Positions 1-12,400 of a stretch of 64,000 nt of DNA are shown here, one piece after another. Each line of letters starts with the position of its first letter. Within the stretch, counting starts at the first letter, position 1. The stretch comes from Fasciolopsis buskii (Eukaryota; Platyhelminthes; Trematoda; Plagiorchiida; Fasciolidae). The notes below the pieces were generated by a model. It did no database searches and was not told the DNA's origin. It was given only the letters and a program-made list of their open reading frames with translations. The stretch is taken from the NCBI GenBank assembly GCA_008360955.1, contig LUCM01011144.1, forward strand, positions 62,001 to 126,000. The letters run 5' to 3'. The translations under genes and the position numbers were made by a program.

Positions 1-1291
1 CTGATCTAGTTCTCCTGTCGTTATTTCTGGCCGCTCAAATATCACTTCCAGATATTCAAACAAACTCCCGTCGGAAAGGATTGAACGGATCCAGAGTCCA
101 ATCAGTCTCCCAATGAATTAAAAGCAATGATTTGGACATTAGACAAAGACTGTAGTACAGAAGAACAACTCCATTCTCTCGGAAATCGTGACTATGCCAT
201 TAGATAACCAACAGACTAAATTCTTCTTTTCTGAATTGTTCCTTTCACTCTTGCATCAAATATGTGAAATCGTTCTCCGATTTCATTTGCTTGATTCGGA
301 GTCAGCGTAAAATATACACCGATACATTTAGAAACCAACTAACTTTACGTGTTATAATCGTTCTAGTTATTATGTTTTGCAAGATTACGGATATTTTCCG
401 TGTCAAATATTAAAAATACTAATGGTGATAATGCATTCTATTTTTACGATGGATTGTTGATATTTTTCAACTGACAGTCTTAGTCAGATATGGAAGATGA
501 TTAGAACGATACATGTGAGATTATCTCAAACTGAATTTTACTAAGTTGTACTACATCGTACTGCAGTTTATTCATTTTGCAAGACAAAAAAACTTAGTAA
601 TCAGTTCATTGTATGGACTCAAGGACATCCATCCCCTTTGGCATCCCTAATCACATTGTCCAAGAATCTTTCAGTCATCAGTCAGTGAATCAAAAATCGT
701 TTCATTTCGTTACGGACCGGCTGCCTTTGTCGACAGCTAGCGAACTAATTTCCCCAGCAAATTTTCTATACCATGGAATCATACTCAGGAAAATTCATCA
801 CTTGAGTCGAGTAACTAGGACTAATTAGATCTGTTTTGCGCATGTACTACTGTATTCCTAAGGTCAAAATTACGGACCTCGTTTCAACAATGCTACGAAG
901 AGGTCAATACTCAAATGGAAACCTTCGTCCTACGCCCTCCTTGAACTATGAACACTTTTGAGAAGCAGCCATAACTGTGTCGAGGTTTAGATGAATTTAC
1001 GGATCCTAGTACCTAAGTTTACAGTGATCTCATGTTCAAAATTTATGGGTTCACTTATTGTGATTTTCCCCTTATAAAAATGAGCGAATCAGAGAGGAAA
1101 TAATCTCAGAAATCAAATATTATTTTAATCCTTCAGAATTATCTAAACACAAAGACAACCAGACACCGACCATTTGATAGGATTTTGGAAACAAGCCTGA
1201 CAAATGGACGTAATTAAAAGTTGCTGATTTTCTTTTCACTCCGGAGGCAGAACAGTGGGAAAAGTACATTCAACTAGACGAATTTACTCAC
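1..1291. other. Presumed intron 3' of the lipid-transfer exon; nothing recognised
   Basis: AT-rich, stop-dense in all frames. It should contain the start of the intron after the exon ending at 1292 (minus strand). I could not place the next exon. Confidence 0.5.
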
Positions 1292-2104
1292 TTTTTCCGT
1301 GACTGACGACGAAAAGTCGGACATCTCCTCCAGGACGGCTGAGTCCATCGGAGTGGATTTTAAAAACGTCAGTTCTTGCCAAGAAGCTAGTCGGATGTTT
1401 GCCACACTGATCTGGCTGAACAAATTAATTTCTTGTTGTTCGTAAGCAACCACCTGCAGCAGAGTCCCGTCCACCGTGTCAAAACGATACCGGGTCAGCA
1501 TTCTGCCCCTTTGAGGATTAGTTTGTACCGGGATAACGTTCAGATTCCACGTATCGAGCGGGTATTGAATTGGTGTGCATTTAGTTTTCTCCTTATCGAT
1601 AATTCCAACGGGACCATTGTCCGACCGATCATCCACTGTTGCATAAAAAACTTGGCAAATGCCCGAACTGTCCATTTCCGTACCGGATTGGAATGACGGA
1701 TGTACAACTAGCAGACTGAGAATTCCTTTCAATTGATTCAGTTCGGCTGTCTTCATTTTCCGCGACTCTGGTACGTAGATCCATTCCACTGCGTTCGCAG
1801 CATCATATCGAGCCACGGCTTCCAGCACGTAGCTTGGTGTTCGACTATTATAACCCAAAACTGCCCTAACGTGCAATAATTTATATTCTGATGTTAATAA
1901 ACTGAATGGAAATGTTGTAGGACCGACCGAGTAGGGAGTAATAGTCACCCGACCGCATGCGCTCTGCAAAACTTCATTCTTCGTCACGGTTGTTACATTG
2001 GTACAGTAAGAATATGCATATTTTAAACGATTTTCTGTGCGTCCGTAAGTTGTTAGACTGAGTAAAATAGTTATAATCCAAAGGATAAACCTGAGACGCA
2101 TCAT
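1292..2104 (-). CDS. First coding exon of a large lipid transfer protein (vitellogenin/MTP family)
   Basis: Family role: these secreted or ER-luminal proteins carry lipid, as yolk lipoprotein or as the MTP subunit that loads lipoproteins. Seen: the exon runs from ATG at 2104 (a second ATG follows at once) to a consensus donor GTGAGT at 1291-1286, 271 codons ending in phase 0. Residues 1 to about 21 form a signal peptide (MMRLRF then a hydrophobic run). The rest matches the start of the vitellogenin_N domain: YAYSYC near the N-terminus, the family-typical LKGILSLL about 130 residues in, then a GICQVFYAT block and a KTKC cysteine. No stops occur. The open frame extends upstream to a GTG at 2110, but ATG is the credible start. 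The short spacing between the GILSLL and GxC blocks suggests MTP or an MTP-like protein rather than egg yolk vitellogenin. The remaining exons lie beyond the left edge. Confidence 0.72.
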
Positions 2105-3289
2105 TTGCACTATTTACGTGATCTGATGTAAACAGCACGATGTAGCCTAGTTGGGCCAAACCATTTCCATTTCTGCGTGCGTATGTTCGCCTGTCCGCTA
2201 ATCTCATTGGGTATGGTTTAGCGAGCGGCCCATGGTGTGCTGCGTACGCTAGTCAGCTGGCCAACCAGATACCCATATGGCTGATCGATTGAAGAGGCGG
2301 TCAAATGTGCAAATCCGCGTGTGTCAGCTCCGGACGGCTGCGTCTGCATTTATTTGTCAATACTGTGGAAAAATTGATTGTTGTACTTGTATATGATCCA
2401 CTGGTCTCTGTATGCGTGTAGCGTGAATATGAAATGATAACAAATGAGGTCGCCAAAATAAATTGGGGTGAACTCGAATGATTCTTCCCTACATGACCAT
2501 TTGTGAAATGAATTTGAAAATCACATAATCAAAGACAGGTTTGATTTTTCAACTGGAAAAATCACCTGAATCGAGAGTCATCAGTCTGAACTTTTTCCAT
2601 GCTGTTTGCTTGGTCCTACTCTGGTGTGGATAGAGTCACCAAAAAGCCCCGTGTAGGTCGAAAGCTAGATTCTTATCAATGGCCTTGTTCAAAATCAGTG
2701 CAATATGCAGAACTATCACCCTACTAATGCAAAGATGACAACATGCACCTTTAAAATAGTGTCTTAGGAAACCGTATAGATTTCCGTGCAAAATATAATC
2801 CATATTGTGAATTTCGGAACCGGAAAGAATATTCATCAAAAAGAATTCACACATTTGCCTTCGTGGGGAATATGCAGATTTGGCTAAATCTACCTTGATT
2901 CACTCACATTAAAAGGCATGAGAAGTTCCTACCACTTTTTCTGTAAATCGTTATCATGAAGCAGCAAACGTGCTTAGTGCTTCCGAAATTGGTGAACGCC
3001 TGATGTTGGTGACCAAGGGTAATCTGGAGGCAGCAAGACAAAACTGGCAGATAACTATCCAGTGTCTCAGTATCTCATCATCGGACAAACAAAACACGTG
3101 TAACTTTAAACTACTCGAAAAGGCTCAAAAGCATCCCCTATTTGCGCATAGAAAGGAGAAATGAATTTCGCACTTGTTATTTTATCCGCCTTCGACGACA
3201 AAATCTGATGCGGCTTGTGAATCCGACCAATTGTGAAGTTGCGGCTGTTTTACAACCGACAGGAGAATAATTTTACATTAACGATATAA

Positions 3290-3330
<41 letters not shown>

Positions 3331-6300
3331 TAGTGTTTTCCACCAGTTTTCAAAGGGCAGTTTGATTATTTAAAAACGTAATTTGTGTGCCCCATAATAA
3401 AACCCGGATGGGCGCAGTTTTCTTCACCGCGACTGTTGACTACACCAATGTGAGGGATAACTTTTTACATCCCTAACTACTTTCCAATATCATTTGTCGT
3501 GTCCTTCACCCTATTTCAGACAGTATAAGTTACTGACTCTGAAGATTTCCTTGCATATATTAAAATAAACGGATTTGAACATTTTCGAAGCTTTTCGCGC
3601 CAAGAGCAAGTGCAGTGAAAAATAACGCACACGTTAATTTTAGTAAAGAGTATCTTCTGATAAGTAAGGCGGCCCGGGGAGCTTAGAAAATTTCCGTGAA
3701 TCAAGATAATTACCCATAAGCTGAGCAGGAAAAGCAAATCCTAAATCCCATTGATAATTTAATAGTGTTGCAACATTTTTTGTAGTGAATTGAATTAGAG
3801 TACTACTAATTAGAACACTAATTAGACCATGCAAATAGATCAATATTTGGCTAGCGTTTGGCACGAATAGTAGTGTACAATGTTCTCATTCTGCTTGATC
3901 GTGTAGATCACAAATGATCTAATTCCTCAAGTGGTGAAATTACTGACCGTTGTTGAAGACCATGCTGCGGACTGAGGAGACGTGCTTCACGTGATTACCG
4001 CGGATAACTGCTGCAGCCAGACCGAACTAACGATTTATTGATGTGCAGCGTAATGCGGCTGCAGTGTTTGGAAAGAGTGATCGACTCCGCGGCAAAAGCC
4101 TGCCGAGAGGGATCATCCGAAGGTGTAAGGACGACTATCCCAAACAATTTCCGCAACAGATGAAAGCCGTCTTATTCAGAAACAAATATAGCATGATCAG
4201 AATTCAGTTAGACAGTAAGGCTTCCTCAACTAAGAATCACAATTCAACTCAGGGCAATCGAACCGACACTGTGTGAGAGAGACAACAGAATAGGTGCAAA
4301 ACACTGGCAAACCGGACCGGGAATGCTCAGTTGGTCAGAATACGGATTTTGTGTGAGAGTGGTTCGGAAAAATATCCTATACATGGTCAAGTGAGACTGG
4401 ATGAATTGAACTGATTTCGCTTTGCAGTAGACTTGGGAATCGCCCACCTGCCTTTGTGCTAGGATATCGTTTCCGTTTCAGTTGTGTTCATTGTAAATTC
4501 AAACTATTTCCCCATAGACCTAATTCCTGTTGATTACATAAGTAGCCTATGCGTATGCGAACTTCGGGGTCATCATTAACATAAAACAAGCTAGTATCTA
4601 AATTGCGGTCTGTAGATGAGATAGTATCGAGGGAAAGCGATTTGTAACGGCCGATTGCGCGCACGATGAATGAGTTATTTAGAGTGAATCAATGGAGGAC
4701 TTGCCTCCCATAAAGTCTGAATGGATGAATGCTAGATTAGACTACGACTAGTTATGTGGGAAAAGTAACCAAATTTATTTGGTGAACGAAGTAACGTTTC
4801 GATGAAGAAAATTTTCAGGATTTAGTTGACAGACCGAATGGTAAAGTAATTGGAAACAAGAAATATATATTAACCCTTTTTCCTTACAAATGTAATCGGT
4901 GGAATTATGGGGTGGCTATATTATTAGGTCCTTCAAAAATCGCATTCGAGCACAATAGAATGACGGGATGAATAACAGCAATGAAATGTTTCCCAATAGA
5001 ATGTAAAACAACTGGTCTGCAGTCGGATGTTTCCCGTGACATTGTCATAAGCAAATGTAACTATAATAATCTTTTATTTCAAATGTCCCACCTTTTTTAT
5101 CTGGCTAATGTTCAGGACTCCTTCTGTAATTGAATACCCCGGGATGTTTTTCATACGAAAGTAATCCCACTTGAATATTAAAAGAGAAATCAAGAATTAA
5201 TATGAATCTGAAGTGATAAACTTGGTTAAAAATTCGTAAGATTCTAACCGATTAAACATACTTTCAGCGCCGGAAATAAAATACGAATCTTTGTCTTATG
5301 TTGCAGCTCATGCGCAAATGCATTGAGATTACTACTCAGTTTAACAAACTGGGAACCATCGCGTACGGCGAAGACTCGAAAACTATATTTTCACATAACT
5401 AACCAATAATTTTTCACACAATAGTTTTCTGCTGGGGTAATGGTTAAATGGTTACAAAGGATTTTTTGCATAATAGTTGAGTAAGAACATCCGTGACTCG
5501 TTTTTATGCTCGGAAATAAGAATGCACTCACTAACAAACGGTAAGACATAAAAGGAGAACAGAATCCAGTTTGTCGCTGTGGTCGTCACAGAAACGTGTA
5601 GGGAGGAAACTGCACCTTTGGCCATTTTCCTTCTTGTTTCAAATGTTTGGACGTGGTTAGCCCACCTAGTGGTACACAGACCAAAATTCCCGGTCTATTT
5701 TACCTTTCTGTGAAGTCCAGCCTTGCGTACACTGACATGCGCAGAGAACAGTGCACAAACGACCAAAAGTACACAGAGTGCGTAAAGTGACCTTAACTGC
5801 CATTAAGAGTGCGACTCATGGCATGGTCATCTCTCCCCACATTGACCTTGACGTGGCAAGTCCGTAGACGCTTCGATTAGAATGCCCCATGTTTGGGGTC
5901 ACTGCGATGCCCGTCCATTGAATTCGGTTGTTTGTCCGGTTGGATAAGGAATAGGTAACGTTAACAAAATAGTTTGAAAAATGTAAGCTGTCCGTGAAAT
6001 TCGCCCATACCAACTGTCGGTTTGTGCGCCGCGAAAACACGGAGTCGAATTAATTTCTTGTCTATTTGATATGGGCGAAAATATTTGATGAAAGATAAAT
6101 AATATCACATGAATCACCCCTCTGTTTCGAACTAATGTCAAAAAATTCAAACTTCAAATAGAAACAAGCGTCGATTCATCAAGATCTGACAAGTGTTTAC
6201 TTGCTCATAATCTACAAGTACTATACAAATATCTAACGAAATTTCAATACGGATATAGAAATGCGTCACGACAGGATACCTCAAGTTTCAAACCCAACAG

Positions 6301-6966
6301 AACCAGTTCGCACAAAGCCAATTGGAAGGGAGTTCTGAACCGCTCTAACATAGTCCCGAATAATTTGGATAGAAATCCAAAATAATAATTTGAAATACGA
6401 TATAGCTTGAAACACTACTCTGCGCAGATTTGTAAACCTGAAGAGCCGTTTGTAAACATAGGGCCTAGCTTTCCCGACGTAATTGTGAACATACGTTGAG
6501 AACGGTACTCATATACCGAGTCAACAGCTAGCATATATATACATAATGTATACGACTGACGACAAGTAAAATTTGAACGCCTCCTGTGTGGAAAAAGCAC
6601 AATGTGAATGAACTGCGTTGCGGTCCTTTAAATTATCAATTGTGAATTTGGGCTCTCGTGCCAGATGAAAATATTAACATAATCCCACATACAAGATAAG
6701 AATCGTTTGACCGATTTTTTATGGTACGAACAAGAAAATCCCAGGGGTAGATCGAGGACGGCTATCATCAAAACCGTTGATTTGCTTATGCAAACTAATC
6801 CTGCATAAATGAAATGTGGAAAATCGATTGATCTAGCCGGACTTGTTGATCTCTCGCGACTAACTTTGTGCAATGTATTTGGGCCACGGATCAGTACACC
6901 GAATTCGGTTTTTCGAAGTGACGAACGGATAAGAATCGCCAACTGGGTTGGCTCCTTCATCATCAA
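2105..6966. other. Intergenic/unassigned DNA
   Basis: AT-rich, with only short random open frames on both strands. The only structure I can name is the ATT microsatellite at 3290. The promoter of the lipid-transfer gene should lie just above 2110, but I see no convincing motif. Confidence 0.5.
3290..3329. repeat. (ATT)n microsatellite
   Basis: About 13 uninterrupted ATT units. RTE-type LINEs can leave such a tail, but no LINE body is recognisable beside it. Confidence 0.95.
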
Positions 6967-7155
6967 TGCACATATCTTGGGCTGTTCATGTCTCATCACG
7001 TTAAGCTCGCCCTGGTAGAACAATGTAGACTCCCTACCAAATTCAGGACTACGAAAAATAAATTTTATTCAGTGTTAATTGTTTTTGGTCATTTTCTGCT
7101 GTTCCAAAAGTTCTAGAGTAGGAAATTCTGCAGTAATTGTACGTATTCATTGTTG
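6967..7155 (+). repeat. Left arm of a long inverted repeat (gypsy 3' end?)
   Basis: Reads forward what 7748-7936 reads in reverse complement, at roughly 85-90% by eye (for example ctgctgttccaaaa and cgccctggtagaacaatg in both). The arms are about 590 bp apart. The right arm lies in the same orientation as the gypsy pol fragment at 8.7-9.4 kb, so the repeat is probably the pol end and LTR start of that element, present twice in opposite directions. Confidence 0.8.
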
Positions 7156-7277
7156 TAGCAATCTACCACAAACTGCTGCGTGCCCGCTGATTATGGATTC
7201 GTCTACTGCCGTTTAGGTTCCAGTGAATAAACGGACATACGTTTGCACTTTCAGTTCCTTACATTACGCACGTAACA
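7073..7277 (+). repeat. Candidate LTR (TGTTA...TAACA ends)
   Basis: A 205 bp segment with inverted ends TGTTA and TAACA and an internal AATAAA near 7223. Its first 80 bp are shared with the inverted copy at 7748-7830. No primer-binding site follows it and no polypurine tract precedes it, so the LTR call rests on the ends and on proximity to a gypsy pol remnant. Confidence 0.35.
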
Positions 7278-7747
7278 ATGATTATAATCCAGACAGAAAA
7301 GAGAAAGACACTTATTCTGCGTTGATCCATGACACTTTTGAATACGCTATGTCAGATCATATACAAATTGGATTGTAGACTGTGGCGACTGTAGAAGAAA
7401 AACAGCAAGATAACGATGAATAAATACTGCTATAAATACGGTACATAACTGAGTAAATCAAAATAGTTAAAACGGATCTCCACCCGACTACGCAATCAGT
7501 CAATCACCACATTTATTTTCTGTTCTCTAACCCAATTCAGCTGTCACTGTAGACGCTCGATCTAGGTTCAATATGAAGCTAAGGAGAATGATCAATGAAT
7601 AATTAGAACGTATATATCAAATTGAGCGGTTAACGACGGCACGGAAACAAGTCAAAAGCGAACAGTGGTTGATCAGGAAAAGTGCCCTTTATTTCACAAA
7701 GCAAAAACAGTGCTAGGTACAAAATGATAAAGTTCAAAATAAATTAC

Positions 7748-7936
7748 AATGAATACGTACAATTAATGCAGAATTTTCTACTCTAGAATTTTTGGAACAG
7801 CAGAAATTAGCCAAAAACAATTGACACTAAATAAAACTTATTGATCATAGTCCTGAATTTGGTAGGGAGTTTGCATTGTTCTACCAGGGCGAGCTTGACG
7901 TGATGAGGCTTGAACAGCCCAAGATGTGTGGTGATG
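7748..7936 (-). repeat. Right arm of the long inverted repeat
   Basis: Reverse-complement partner of 6967-7155. On the minus strand it lies downstream of the gypsy pol remnant at 8657-9443, as a pol end plus LTR start should, with the integrase region missing between them. Confidence 0.8.
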
Positions 7937-8656
7937 GTAATGCAAAGAAGTGTTGTGGACAATTTGGGGCGTGGTTTTGAATGTGACGCGGAACCGGAGG
8001 TAAGGGACATCTGAGATAGATACAAATCAAGTGGCATAACTATAGGTTCGGACGAAGGCAATGGTTCGATTAACAGCAGTTTAAGGTCAAGACAGGTGGC
8101 CAGTACTATCCATTTTAAAATAATCTTCCGCGCAATTGCTTACTTGCAAAGAACTTGAGAAATATATATTGAACATGATGGATGGGATCTTTCAAACCGG
8201 TGAATTGTGAAGGATCAGAGTCATTGGGCATTCGATCGGCCAGCATGTCACGTCAAAGGCGAAGTGAATTGCCGCAAACGAGGTCCGAATGTACACAATG
8301 CAAACCCCTCTAGATGACGCTGCTGATACTTGGAGGAAATGTCGACAGTCTCTCTGACCACTCAGCATATGACGTGGTTGTTATGGCAGCTTTCATCTGG
8401 CGCTGAAAACATTCGACGAGACCGGCTGATACACCAGTGTGTTCTCAGCCGAGCTTCCGATCATTGACCAGTTTTATTGACTAGTCAATGCCAAGATGAG
8501 AAGTGGAATGAGGGTGGTTAAAACTGACTCGACAAAAAGCAAAATGTGCAAAAAGACGAAAAGGCATGTGTGTGTGAAAACGCCAACAGAGATCGTCTTG
8601 CTGAGGTAGAACAATAACTATGCAACAGATTTTAAAAACGGATAGGATTGCAACTG

Positions 8657-9443
8657 TTAGAACTCGAGATTTAAAGGTCGGGCGGCGGCCATGTCCTTTA
8701 CTTTTGGGTAAAAGGGCAAATTGTAGATGTGTGCCAGCGGCAAGGAGTTAGCAACAATGTTCTCGGGGCCGGAAACATGACGGGTTTCCGTTGAGAATTG
8801 TGAAATAAATTTTAGCTGCCGGGTTTCTATCGGTGGATTAACTGTCTGAGGCATTGCGAAGGGCGTGACCAAGTGATTTGTGGTCGATGGGAATCGCATT
8901 GGTGCGACCTTCAAAAATGTGGCCAATCGTTTCACTGCCGCGAATGTTGCGAAATTTCCGTCAGAAGTATCGGTTGAATTGTCCACGAAAAAAATCTAAG
9001 ATTCTGGAGTAGTACTGTAAATTTGCTGCAAAATTGCACCGATCGCTGTCTCTGAGGCATTTGCTTTACGCACTTGGCCAGAGTCTCTATCCTAACTCAG
9101 GTTAGTCAAAGATGCGCGAGCCATTTTATGGGTCATTGTAAGGCGGAAACGCAGTTACGAACGATGCGGTGGAAGCAGTTGACGATCCCCAGGGATTAAT
9201 CCAATTTACTTCCACACTTAGCCGTGGGATAAACCACAATCGCAATGACTTTATCGGGAAATGGGAACATTTCGCAAGAGTCGATCCGGTCCATAAGGAA
9301 ATCAAAGCTTGCGACGGAAGAAGTATATTTGGATGGATTGATAGAAGCGCCGCATAGAGGCAAGTGCGAAAAACTTCCAGATGTTGGAGGATGCTCGGTT
9401 TCAGTTGCACGGGGAAAATGATATCGTCAGTTTGAGAAAACAC
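8657..9443 (-). pseudogene. Gypsy-type pol fragment (RT palm to RNase H)
   Basis: Minus-strand translation in shifting frames recovers consecutive pieces of an LTR-retrotransposon polyprotein. First comes TDDIIF, corresponding to the catalytic xxDD box of reverse transcriptase, near 9430. Next is a connection segment with FPFPDKVIAIV and LGIVNCFHRIVRNC near 9170-9310, then RNase H start AIGAILQQ near 9030. Last is the RNase H end ETRQLKFISQFSTETRHVSG with PENIVANSL near 8730-8830. Several frameshifts and stops break it, and there is no integrase or gag. It resembles the CsRn1-like element at 36.8-41.8 kb but is too decayed to prove the same family. Confidence 0.8.
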
Positions 9444-12400
9444 AAAATCAAAACAACCAGCAGTTTTCCTTAATTAAGGGAACATATCTTTGAAACCATG
9501 TGAAGCTCCGAAGTGCGAGGACTGTTTGAATGGCGTGTAATTTCGGGATTCAACATATAATCGGGTTGTGCCTTGACTAGTCCTAACTTCTCCGGAGTGT
9601 AGGTCGTCTGAGATGGTTGAAAGTGGGCTTCCCCTTGATAGTATTATAATGTACGACCTTAGGACAAGCTCTGAAAATTGTAATCAGCGATCAAGTGTTC
9701 TTAGTGTGTTCGGACCCCAATAGCGCGTAAATGTCAGAAGTAGCCAGAGATGAACAAATTCTAGTGGATGTGGTGGCAGTGGCTTCGATTTACACACAAT
9801 GGGTTGTTTATTTGTCTCCCGAGATTTTGTGCTTCACAATGAAGAAGGGAATGAAGCGGATCAAGAAGTCAACGTCTACTATTAGGATCACGGGCATCAG
9901 CAATGGTGAACATCCAGAGGAAGCAACGGCGAACATTCAGGTTAATGCGGATTAGAAGCTCCCCAAAATTGCGGATTGTTGAGCCATTCTTTGCTGGCAC
10001 AGCAAAGCGAATGTTCGTGGCTAGCCTTTATCGTAAGCAAGTGAAATAACGCCAATCCCTTACTAAACTTTATTAGGGTTTCCCCGATTGTCCGATCTAA
10101 AGAATAGAAATATCCAAAGACCAATGAATGAATCTAAACGGTTGCAGTCAGAGTGCAAATCGGATTCATATATTTGTGCAATTTAAGATGTATCTATATT
10201 CATTACCTAATACAGTAGTAGATGAAGAACAAGGAGCGAATAACTTGTTTATGGACAGTCATCACACTCACCATAGCTGGTAATCGAATTCTGAAGTGTT
10301 GGTAATCTCTGATTGCTTGCATTGCCAAGCGTTCTAGCAATCTACACACTGGTTCCTAGTGTGCATCTGGATTCGAATCACATATATGTGGACTTGGATT
10401 ACTGTCTTGTGTTACTAGTAGTGTCAGGCGCGTGATAGTGAATTTTGTGTTCAACGTGTCTTCGGGTCACTGATCCATTGTCCATTTGTCCAAAACTCTT
10501 ACCATCCGATTTCCATTTGACCCTAACACAATCCCGAAATAGGGTCCCCAATCACACTTCACCTTGGTAGATATATCAGCAGATTCTGAGCACATTTGAA
10601 CACTAAACCAGGATATGCCCTTTTGCTGCCCAGCTGTACATTTTTGCACTGAGGCAATAAAATATCAAAACACCAATCAAAAGATTGGATCATTGACGGG
10701 CTAAGTGATTTGATAGCATATTTTAGTGTCCAAAACGGAAATATTCTCGCTACACCCGATTGGATCGGTGAATGTCTGTGGGTTGCAGTTTTCAGCTGAA
10801 GGCACGCCTATTCCTGTTGAGTCAGAGACGAATTGTTACCACTGTTAGAGTGGGCTTTACTAGTATCCGCCAAACAATACCGAGGCGATTATCTCGGAAA
10901 TGAAATTTTTTCGTGAAATGTACTAATAGTGAATTTGGCACCACCTGAGGTTGTGAGGTACACTGCAGGCCAGTGAAAACATGAATTAACGAAAACCATA
11001 ACCCGGTACTTGTTTGAAAACCAGCTACGTCAATCAGCATGAGTTCATTCTCAAACCTCATAAGTCACAGACAATGAAGTCTAATTCAAAAGCTGGTAAT
11101 CTGTTTTCTGTACACAAGTTTCACAGTTTTTAAAGAGACTCGCAATATCACTATCGCTCCCGGCCATAAACACGCAAAGCTTGCCAAGGACTTCATTCTG
11201 TCAATGCCGAATTCGCCGGAATTCAAGTCAGACAAAATCGATCATTAAAGTGAGGGTGGAATTACGGCAAGGTCGTTTGAATAGGATTGCCTCAGCATTG
11301 AGAGCCGCCACTCTCCTCGAAAAAGGTATTATGGAAAGGCATTGTTTAGTACTCACACATCATCATCGTTTCATAGCTGGTAAAATAGGTCCAAAATATC
11401 GATGTGTCTCACGAATTAAGTCCTGACGACTAACTCGAAGAGGTGGAACAAACAAAGTCAAAATGTATTATTTGAACTTGAAATAAGTGTACAGAATTCG
11501 ATCAGCAAAAGTAACAAACATATACGGATCACCCGTAGATATTGAATTGGCTCCAACCCAATCTACACAAACGAACACAACAAGAAGTCCACAACGGAAG
11601 GAAAACACGTTCGAATTGTATTTAAAGCTCATGACTTTACATACAGAATTGATGATATCTCGATTGGTGGTACACATTTCCCCCCAGTCGCCTTGGAGGA
11701 TTGTTAGGATTTCACAGCCGTTTGACACCACGGTTCTCATTGGCCAGTTGTCTAGGCAGGCTAGCTCGAAGCTGTGCCAGACTGTATTGCTCGACTTCTA
11801 CGTGAACTCGTCGCACAAAATCATCGACATCCCAGGATTGAGCGTATCTGAATAGAAAATCAGCATGCGGAATTCGCTTGATGCCGTAATGCTGAATATC
11901 ATGGGCGCACGCCGAAAGTGTGATGCACCACTTTTGCTTGAATGCCGCAGATGATGTGTGCAGTGATTTTGTTGAATGATAGATAAAACGCAGTGCTTCA
12001 TGGCCAGAAATAATGGCGAATTTAGAAGCGAGTATGTACTTCTGGATCGACTGAACCGAGCGGCAAACTGTTAAAGTTTCATGTTTTGTTTGTGAATAAC
12101 CCTGTTCAGCAGTGGTGACCCGGCGTGAAACACAAACAACTAGGTAACCATCCTATTGTATTATGGGTCAGCTCCGTAGTTATGCACATTGCGAGCCGGG
12201 TTTCATTATACATTCTATTGTAGGGTGTACCTGTAGCATTTGGGCAGCCCAATGTGACCCATAAGGCAGAAGGGGTTTTCCGGACGAGCCAGTGCTCAGT
12301 GGATTGATTCATGCGCTTTTCTGACGAATCTTATCACGTCCACGAAATATGACATGCGGCCATAACTTTACTCTGTCAATAGACAACAGGTACGATGTGA

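Noticed and set aside
9731..9955. 74-codon ATG frame, possible small protein
   Set aside because: No motif, no splice or promoter support. Its length is unremarkable for random sequence.
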